From Idiomarina seosinensis (GTDB taxonomy: Bacteria; Pseudomonadota; Gammaproteobacteria; Enterobacterales; Alteromonadaceae), in assembly GCF_003987275.1 (NCBI RefSeq), contig NZ_PIQF01000004.1, forward strand, positions 1 through 64,000: a DNA stretch of 64,000 nt. The letters are read 5' to 3'. Below the pieces are notes generated by a model. That model made no database searches. It was not told where the DNA came from and was given only the letters and a program-made list of their open reading frames with translations. The position numbers and the translations under genes are program-made. Shown here one piece after another: positions 58,952 to 64,000 of the stretch; the stretch's first letter is position 1, and every line of letters starts with the position of its first letter.

Positions 58952-59410
58952 TTAGAACCAGCGGTTGGCGGTTTTACGGTAGTCTGTGTATTGCTTACCG
59001 AAAAGCTGAGTTAATGCTCGTTCCTCCGGTTTTATCTGAAATTGATTGAGATAAAACATGTACAGGGGCAAGCCGAGGAGAGCAGCCATATTACCGAGCC
59101 ATAAACCCCAGGCAAACAATAGTAATAAGAAACCAAGGTACATAGGATTACGGGTATATTTGTAGACTCCCGACGTTACCAGACTAGAGCTCTTATCTGG
59201 AGTTCTCGGATCAGGAGTCGTCTGTGCCCGCTTAAAGCTAATGACACCCAGTAATGGCACAACAATACCCAAAAAGCCGATGACCGCGATGGTCCAAAGA
59301 GGCACAGCGGAAAAGCTGACCTGCGGTGTGAATAGCATTACAAACCACATTAAAATGGCGATAATGGCAACGACAATTACCGGTGGTATTTTTAATTCTA
59401 AAAACTTCAT
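58952..59410 (-). CDS. Isoprenylcysteine carboxyl methyltransferase-like membrane protein
   Basis: The ~152-residue protein has three or four helices; the C-terminal half carries the ICMT/PEMT-type SAM-binding motif SGVYKYTRNPMYLGFLLLL (~86) and KPEERALTQLFGKQYTDYR (~125). Bacterial members are membrane methyltransferases of unknown substrate. The frame extends to 59530, but that part overlaps the divergent DUF1415 gene; ATG 59410 (MKFLELKIPPV) is chosen. The divergent gene starts 15 bases away, so both promoters would overlap. Confidence 0.85.
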   Translation of the reverse strand: MKFLELKIPPVIVVAIIAILMWFVMLFTPQVSFSAVPLWTIAVIGFLGIVVPLLGVISFKRAQTTPDPRTPDKSSSLVTSGVYKYTRNPMYLGFLLLLFAWGLWLGNMAALLGLPLYMFYLNQFQIKPEERALTQLFGKQYTDYRKTANRWF

Positions 59411-59425
59411 GGCAGCAGGACTTAA

Positions 59426-59974
59426 ATGGCAAGCGATAATGAAATTATGAGGCAGACCCAGGCCTGGGTTCAACAATTGATTGTTAAATATAACATTTGC
59501 CCATTTGCGCGGCGCGAAGTTGAGCGTCAATCAATTCGTTATGCTGTGAGTCATGAGAGTGATTTTGAGTCGACTTTGGATCGGGTGGTCGCCGAGTGTC
59601 AGTTTTTAGACGAGCATGTTGATACCGAAACGACGATGTTAATGCTCCCTGCGTTTACGTCATTCGATGAGTTTCTTGACTTGATTGCCGTTTCACAGCA
59701 ACTGCTATCGATGAGCGGTTATGACGGCGTTTATCAGCTAGCTCACTTCCATCCTGACTATTGTTTTGAGGGAGAGCAGCCGGCCGACCCAGCTAATTAT
59801 ACCAATCGCGCCCCCCACCCCACGTTACACTTTCTGCGTGAGGCATCAATGGAAAGGGCATTAATGGCTACTGAAAACCCGGAACAAATTCCTCAGCGGA
59901 ATATTGAGTTTGCTCGCCGCCGCGGCAGCGAATTTTTTAAACGAATTTTAGCTGACGTTAAAGCACGTTATTAA
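59426..59974 (+). CDS. DUF1415 family protein
   Basis: The 182-residue soluble protein has the DUF1415 blocks QAWVQQLIVKYNICPFARRE (conserved Cys), YQLAHFHPDYCFEGEQ, AANYTNRAPHPTLHFLRE-like NYTNRAPHPTLHFLREAS and IPQRNIEFARRRG. Family function is unknown. Its 3' end overlaps that of pldA by 17 bases, tail to tail. Confidence 0.9.
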   Translation: MASDNEIMRQTQAWVQQLIVKYNICPFARREVERQSIRYAVSHESDFESTLDRVVAECQFLDEHVDTETTMLMLPAFTSFDEFLDLIAVSQQLLSMSGYDGVYQLAHFHPDYCFEGEQPADPANYTNRAPHPTLHFLREASMERALMATENPEQIPQRNIEFARRRGSEFFKRILADVKARY

Positions 59975-60986
59975 GCGCGATACCGATACCAAACCGAGTT
60001 TGTTTATGGTTGTAATCGATTAGGCTCTCGCCGTAACCGGTAAATAAAGATGTGTAGCCAATAAATTTGCCCCATAACGGAAAGGTCCAGTTAAGTTCTG
60101 CGGAACCGCGGCCGGTCTCTATGGCATGTTTTAAGCGGAATATGTATTCAAAGTCACCATCACTGTAGGCGGTCGAAAACTCGTAATTACCTACGTAGTC
60201 TTCAATGTTCGGATTATCATCACCACTGGCCTCTAATGGATCGCTTTTAGCGTCCTCTTGTAGGCGAATCCATGGCTTAACGGAAAATACGAAGTCACCT
60301 TTTTCAACAATTAGTTGCGCATAAAACCGGTTCCAGCTTCTCGACAGAGGCTGGCTTCTGCCATTGGACAGATGTTCAGCGCCAAACACTAAAGCGGTAT
60401 TGGTACCTAGCGGATGCCAGCCTGTTGGTGTCGCATAAAAGAACTCGGGCATGTAGTTAGTTTCGCGGAAGGGCTTAGAGATATTATCCGAGTAAATTTG
60501 CCACCAAGACTGAACAGTAAACCCAAAGAATAACTTGTCACCTTCAAACAGCAGGCTTTCCTTATTAAAAGGAACCTTAAAGCTCATCTGAAATTTTGCT
60601 TCGTAGTCCTCCAGGTTCCCCCGGTAACCCTCGAGCTCTGCGTACTGTATTCGGTTTATGTTGTTGCTGCTCAGCACCGGCAGCATATAATTGCGTCGGT
60701 GAGGCGTTAATACATAAGGGTCGAACTGGGTAACCTCTTCGCTTTGTACACGTCGTGTTAATGCGCCGGGCTCAGATTCAACCGCATCAAATTCTACCAC
60801 CTCGTTATCTTTTGCCGCTCGAAGCTGTTGTTCGCAGCTAGCACGAATGTCAGCCACTGTGGTCTGGGCATCCGTTGTGTTCATTTTATCCAGCAAACAT
60901 TGCTGCATGTCGGAAAGATCCTGGGCACTTACCGATAGGGCGCTTAATGCAAATGGCAACGATGCCAGCCAAACTGATGTTTTCAT
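59958..60986 (-). CDS. pldA: Outer-membrane phospholipase A (OMPLA)
   Basis: PldA is a 12-strand beta-barrel that hydrolyses phospholipids reaching the outer leaflet, helping maintain membrane asymmetry. The 342-residue precursor has a signal peptide (to SVSAQD, ~22), an N-terminal extension, then the barrel. Catalytic residues are in GAEHLSNGRSQPLSRSWNRF (His-x-Ser and Asn, ~212-230), which is the E. coli HxSNGRS/SRSWN motif, and VEKGDFVFSVKPW follows. The terminal Leu-rather-than-Phe end is mild. Its 5' region to 61064 is short and AT-rich; the gene is separate from the YhiN-type gene. Confidence 0.93.
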   Translation of the reverse strand: MKTSVWLASLPFALSALSVSAQDLSDMQQCLLDKMNTTDAQTTVADIRASCEQQLRAAKDNEVVEFDAVESEPGALTRRVQSEEVTQFDPYVLTPHRRNYMLPVLSSNNINRIQYAELEGYRGNLEDYEAKFQMSFKVPFNKESLLFEGDKLFFGFTVQSWWQIYSDNISKPFRETNYMPEFFYATPTGWHPLGTNTALVFGAEHLSNGRSQPLSRSWNRFYAQLIVEKGDFVFSVKPWIRLQEDAKSDPLEASGDDNPNIEDYVGNYEFSTAYSDGDFEYIFRLKHAIETGRGSAELNWTFPLWGKFIGYTSLFTGYGESLIDYNHKQTRFGIGIALNNVL

Positions 60987-61064
60987 GGTATTACTTTCCC
61001 GACTAAATTTATTTACAGCATAGCCATCATACGTTAAATAATCGCTGTAAAGATCGTTTTTACA

Positions 61065-62249
61065 CTAAACAGCCTCGGCTGCTGCGTAGGCACTTGCCCA
61101 GGCCCATTGGAAATTATAGCCGCCTAGCCAGCCGGTAACATCGACCACTTCGCCAATAAAGTACAGTCCCGGTTGCTTCTTACTTTCCATTGTTTTCGAG
61201 CTGATTTCATCGACGTTGACGCCACCTATAGTCACTTCTGCGGTTCGATAGCCCTCTGTGCCATTAGGTTTTAATTGCCAATGGTTCAGTGTTTCGGCGA
61301 CTGCCTCTAGTTGAGCGTTGGAAGTGTCGGCAAGCCTTTGATCGACTGGCCATTGATGCTCATCGGCCAGTGCCTGCATTACCCGTTTCGGGAAGTGGGC
61401 CTGGATTACGGTTGCCAGGCGAGTTTTAGGTTGTTGCGCTTGTTGCTCTTTAAGCCACGGGTAGGCTTCGATATCCGGTAAAAGATCGATGCTAACGCTC
61501 TCTCCCGGCTGCCAGTAAGACGATACCTGTAAAATAGCTGGACCGCTAATGCCGCGATGGGTAAACAGCATAGATTCACGGAAATACCCGTCATTAGCAG
61601 CGGCAGTAACCGGTACGGAGACCCCCGAGAGTTCACCGAACCGCTGCTTTTGTTGCTCATGCAGGGTAAAGGGGACCAACCCTGCGCGCACCGGCACAAT
61701 CGAATGGCCGAACTGTTCGGCAAGCTGATAGCCAAAGGGGGTTGCCCCCAGCTTCGGCATGGATAGACCACCGCAGGCAACGACAAGCTGGCGACTATTG
61801 TAGTCACCCTGGCTGGTGCTAAGCCGGTAGTTGTCGTCGTTATAGTCTACGCCCAGCACTTCTGTTCGCAGCTGCACTTTGGCACCAAATTTTTCGCACT
61901 CAGCCAGCAGCATTTTAACAATGTCTTTGGCTGAGTTGTCGCAAAACAATTGGCCCAGAGTTTTCTCGTGATAGGCAATATCGTATTGCGCGACCAGGTT
62001 GATAAAATCCCACTGCGTATACCGGCTTAATGCTGATTTACAAAAGTGAGGATTGCTGGATAAGTAATTTTCGGGACTGGCGTATAGATTAGTAAAGTTA
62101 CACCGCCCACCGCCGGAGATAAGAATTTTTTTACCAGCCTGCTTAGCGTGATCAATCAATAGCACACTGCGGCCGCGTCGGGCTGCGTTGGCAGCACAAT
62201 GAAGGCCCGCGGCTCCGGCTCCAATAATGATCACATCGTATTTCTGCAT
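61065..62249 (-). CDS. HI0933/YhiN-family FAD-dependent oxidoreductase
   Basis: The 394-residue flavoprotein has the FAD dinucleotide motif VIIGAGAAGLHCAANAARRG at the N-terminus, KKILISGGGRCNFTNL (family signature, ~45), GQLFCDNSAKDIV, a LVVACGGLSMPKLGATPFGY block, and the C-terminal TAEVTIGGVNVDEIS and GLYFIGEVVDVTGWLGGYN. The substrate is unknown. It is preceded by a 10-base gap to the peroxiredoxin gene on the same strand and lies last in the run elaA-rsmJ-prx-yhiN. Confidence 0.92.
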   Translation of the reverse strand: MQKYDVIIIGAGAAGLHCAANAARRGRSVLLIDHAKQAGKKILISGGGRCNFTNLYASPENYLSSNPHFCKSALSRYTQWDFINLVAQYDIAYHEKTLGQLFCDNSAKDIVKMLLAECEKFGAKVQLRTEVLGVDYNDDNYRLSTSQGDYNSRQLVVACGGLSMPKLGATPFGYQLAEQFGHSIVPVRAGLVPFTLHEQQKQRFGELSGVSVPVTAAANDGYFRESMLFTHRGISGPAILQVSSYWQPGESVSIDLLPDIEAYPWLKEQQAQQPKTRLATVIQAHFPKRVMQALADEHQWPVDQRLADTSNAQLEAVAETLNHWQLKPNGTEGYRTAEVTIGGVNVDEISSKTMESKKQPGLYFIGEVVDVTGWLGGYNFQWAWASAYAAAEAV

Positions 62250-62259
62250 GGCTGACTTA

Positions 62260-62739
62260 CTAGCTCAATTGCTCAAGTACATATTCTGCTTTACTGACGT
62301 CGAACTGCTTATCGTCCTCTACGAATAGATGTTCAACGATGCCATCCTCAATGACCATAGCGTAGCGCTTTGAACGAATACCACCAAAAGCACCAGTGTC
62401 AGAGGCGAGCCCAAGCTTTTCGCTGTATTCGCCATTACCATCCGATAATAACCGAACCTTATCTCCGATCCCCAATGATTCGCCCCAGGCACGCATCACA
62501 AATGCGTCATTAACGGCCAGGCAGTTAATACTTTGAACGCCTTTAGTAGCCAACTCTTCAGCGAGATCAACGTAGCCAGGTAAATGCTTCTCCGAACAGG
62601 TCGGAGTAAATGCGCCCGGTACAGCGAATACAATATGACGCCCTTTAGCGAAGAGTTCCTTTGGATCGTAATGTTGAATACCTAACTCGCCTTTGCTGGT
62701 TAATGTTCCGCTGGGGAGTTGGTCGTTTTCGTTTATCAT
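62260..62739 (-). CDS. Peroxiredoxin (Prx5 / AhpE-like)
   Basis: The 159-residue thioredoxin-fold peroxidase has the peroxidatic cysteine in VPGAFTPTCSEKHLPGY (~47) and the Prx5 blocks INCLAVNDAFVMRAWGES and LLSDGNGEYSEKLGL, with a Cys in SINCLAV. It reduces H2O2 and organic peroxides using a thiol donor such as glutathione. There is no fused glutaredoxin. Its ATG overlaps the rsmJ stop by 4 bases. Confidence 0.92.
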   Translation of the reverse strand: MINENDQLPSGTLTSKGELGIQHYDPKELFAKGRHIVFAVPGAFTPTCSEKHLPGYVDLAEELATKGVQSINCLAVNDAFVMRAWGESLGIGDKVRLLSDGNGEYSEKLGLASDTGAFGGIRSKRYAMVIEDGIVEHLFVEDDKQFDVSKAEYVLEQLS

Positions 62740-63410
62740 GAGTTGAATCCTTGATTGATATATATGTCGAAACGATGTTTCTTACTCTTTAGCTGACGGT
62801 TTGGTTCAGTGCCAGCCAGGTAAGGAGCACTCGCCGGACGTTTTACCACGACTCGATAGCGAGCGACAGATAGTGCGGGTTGCAGTAAAGTGTCGGCGTC
62901 TTCGTCCTGACCGACAAGCTGCTGGAACATCTGCATATCTTTTTTAACTTGCGCCTTTTGCTTGCCTGTCTTTGGGTACATAGGGTCAAGATAAACCACA
63001 TCGCAGCTATCCGGATCTAAGTCAGCGATATGCTGTTGATTGAGCAGCTCCATGCGCTGTGCCGCTAACCCTATATTATCGGACATTAGCTGCGCTCGTT
63101 GCAAAGCATCGGCAAGTAACTCTCTAACCATTGGGTGGCGCTCAATAAGTTGAACATGACATCCGAACTGGGCCAGAACTAAGGCATCACGCGCTAAACC
63201 GGCTGTGGCATCGATAACGGACGGTTGGAACTTTCCTGTCACCCCGACGGCTTTAGCAATGGCTTCCGACTTAAGTGATGAGTGTTGCGCCCGGTAGGCT
63301 GCTTTGCCCTGATGGAAGTCGATAATTAAGGGGCGCATTGGCTGCGAAGCCTCTCGCCAAAATAAACCCAGGCCGTCTTCCGTTTGTTTCAATTCAAAAG
63401 CATTTGCCAT
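62736..63410 (-). CDS. rsmJ: 16S rRNA (guanine-N2)-methyltransferase RsmJ
   Basis: RsmJ methylates G1516 in 16S rRNA. The 224-residue protein has FRAQHSSL-like YRAQHSSLKSEAIAKAVG, the SAM motif VIDATAGLARDALVLAQFG (~85), IERHPMVRELLADAL and the catalytic-loop VVYLDPMYPKTGKQKAQVKK (NPPY-type). These are diagnostic of RsmJ (YhiQ). It sits between elaA (1-base overlap) and the peroxiredoxin gene. Confidence 0.95.
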   Translation of the reverse strand: MANAFELKQTEDGLGLFWREASQPMRPLIIDFHQGKAAYRAQHSSLKSEAIAKAVGVTGKFQPSVIDATAGLARDALVLAQFGCHVQLIERHPMVRELLADALQRAQLMSDNIGLAAQRMELLNQQHIADLDPDSCDVVYLDPMYPKTGKQKAQVKKDMQMFQQLVGQDEDADTLLQPALSVARYRVVVKRPASAPYLAGTEPNRQLKSKKHRFDIYINQGFNS

Positions 63411-63850
63411 TAGCGGTCCATATCAACATGGGGGATATCATCCTCCAGGTACTCTGGGCCAATCGCTTTAAAGCCAAAGCTTTGGTAAAAGGCTAGCAAG
63501 TATGTTTGAGCACCGACGCGTATGGTTGCTTGAGGAGCCTGTTGCTCCAAATAATCGATCGCTCGTTGCATCAGCTCCCGGCCTAGCCCACTGCGTCTTA
63601 CCGACGAATGCGTAAGTACACGACCGATCCGGCCATAAGACTGTTGTTCATCGGGTTTATAAATACGGGCATAGGCCACTATCAAACCATCGTCGTCAGT
63701 AGCCACTAGGTGCAGCGCCTGTTCGTCTTCGCCATCAGCATCTAAATAAGGACATGTTTGTTCCACCACAAACACTTCTTGGCGAAGTTTAAGAATCTGA
63801 TAAAGCTGACGTAGCGAAAGCTCGTCAAACGCGTAAATAAACCAGTTCAT
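63410..63850 (-). CDS. elaA: ElaA-type GNAT acetyltransferase
   Basis: The 146-residue acetyltransferase begins with the ElaA helix block LRQLYQILKLRQEVFVVEQTCPYLD and has the CoA-binding motif A in RRSGLGRELMQRAIDYL (~90). AQTYLLAFYQSFGFKAIG and EDDIPHVDM near the end are typical of ElaA. The acceptor is not known. Start overlaps the stop of the preceding gene (ATGA). Confidence 0.92.
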   Translation of the reverse strand: MNWFIYAFDELSLRQLYQILKLRQEVFVVEQTCPYLDADGEDEQALHLVATDDDGLIVAYARIYKPDEQQSYGRIGRVLTHSSVRRSGLGRELMQRAIDYLEQQAPQATIRVGAQTYLLAFYQSFGFKAIGPEYLEDDIPHVDMDR

Positions 63851-64000
63851 GTACCTACTTTCTGCATCTTTTGAGTGAGTGGAATGACATTCGTTGTTGA
63901 ATAAAGCGCTAACAGCTCTCCCACCGGTTTACGGCAGTCACCTTTTTGACTGATGCTTCTGGACACTGATAGCTGTTGCAGCTGTGCTTTCTCGTACAGA
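63847..64000 (-). CDS. 3' end of an unidentified gene cut by the window edge
   Basis: An open frame enters from the right edge and ends with TGA at 63847-63849, overlapping the elaA start as ATGA. It encodes about 50 C-terminal residues (LYEKAQLQQLS ... VIPLTQKMQKVGT). No family is recognised from this fragment. The overlap suggests it heads the elaA-rsmJ-prx-yhiN transcript. Confidence 0.6.
   Translation of the reverse strand, partial: LYEKAQLQQLSVSRSISQKGDCRKPVGELLALYSTTNVIPLTQKMQKVGT

Noticed and set aside
1-64000. Search by eye for CRISPR arrays, tRNA genes, insertion sequences and prophage genes
   Set aside because: No regularly spaced repeats, cloverleaf sequences, transposase or phage structural genes were recognised. 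A tRNAscan and ISfinder run would be decisive.

Overview
The window is chromosomal DNA of a gammaproteobacterium, most likely in or near the Idiomarinaceae/Alteromonadales. This rests on the E. coli-like block order hemCDXY / lptM-lysA-dapF-DUF484-xerC-yigB-uvrD / rarD-yigI-recQ, on the recC-recB-recD order, and on the many sensory genes (7TM-type GGDEF/EAL protein, GAF-GGDEF protein, MscS channel, glutamate-receptor-like channel). The genus is an inference from gene order and protein character; no search was run.

Layout. 1-780: the 3' end of an rRNA operon (23S end, 5S, strong terminator) followed by a small cluster of REP-like palindromes. 781-16.9 kb: housekeeping genes, namely the yceJ-yceI pair, a leftward heme operon (hemC-hemD-hemX-hemY), a rightward lysine/recombination operon (lptM to yigB), uvrD, an OsmC protein, rarD, yigI and recQ. 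16.9-31.3 kb: signalling and envelope functions, including a degenerate GGDEF-EAL receptor, an unknown protein paired with MscS, a prokaryotic ionotropic glutamate receptor homologue, a small periplasmic protein behind a Fur-like site, a threonine-aldolase-family enzyme, a DUF885 lipoprotein, a LuxR-type two-component system facing a membrane protein across a candidate operator, an active-looking diguanylate cyclase, and two glycosyltransferase-fold proteins.

32.3-46.4 kb: recCBD, then a more accessory stretch with an AT-rich HNH nuclease gene (possible modification-dependent restriction enzyme), a serine esterase, a yafN-yafO toxin-antitoxin pair and a dGTPase behind an unusual promoter/inverted repeat, followed by a ZIP-like transporter. 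46.4-53.4 kb: nucleoside deaminase, queH, ctlX, a cold-shock gene with a long 5' leader, rlmA, a FemAB/GNAT-like protein, an SLC13 permease, and a tiny internally deleted member of the Vgb/streptogramin-lyase beta-propeller family.

53.5-64 kb: ferredoxin-NADP reductase, a uracil-DNA-glycosylase-family gene that appears to lack a normal start codon, a DUF2937/PepSY operon ending in a PepSY-ferredoxin-flavin reductase fusion, a yeast-type cytosine deaminase with a YjjG nucleotidase, an ICMT-like methyltransferase, DUF1415, pldA, a YhiN-type flavoprotein, a peroxiredoxin, rsmJ and elaA, and the 3' end of one further gene cut by the window edge.

The main functional themes are DNA repair/recombination (xerC, uvrD, recQ, recBCD, UDG), heme and redox metabolism, nucleotide salvage and dNTP control, and signalling. 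The points that most deserve a second look are the HNH gene after recD, the miniature Vgb protein, the non-canonical start of the UDG gene, the PepSY-ferredoxin-reductase fusion, the glutamate-receptor-like channel and the dgt promoter/inverted repeat.
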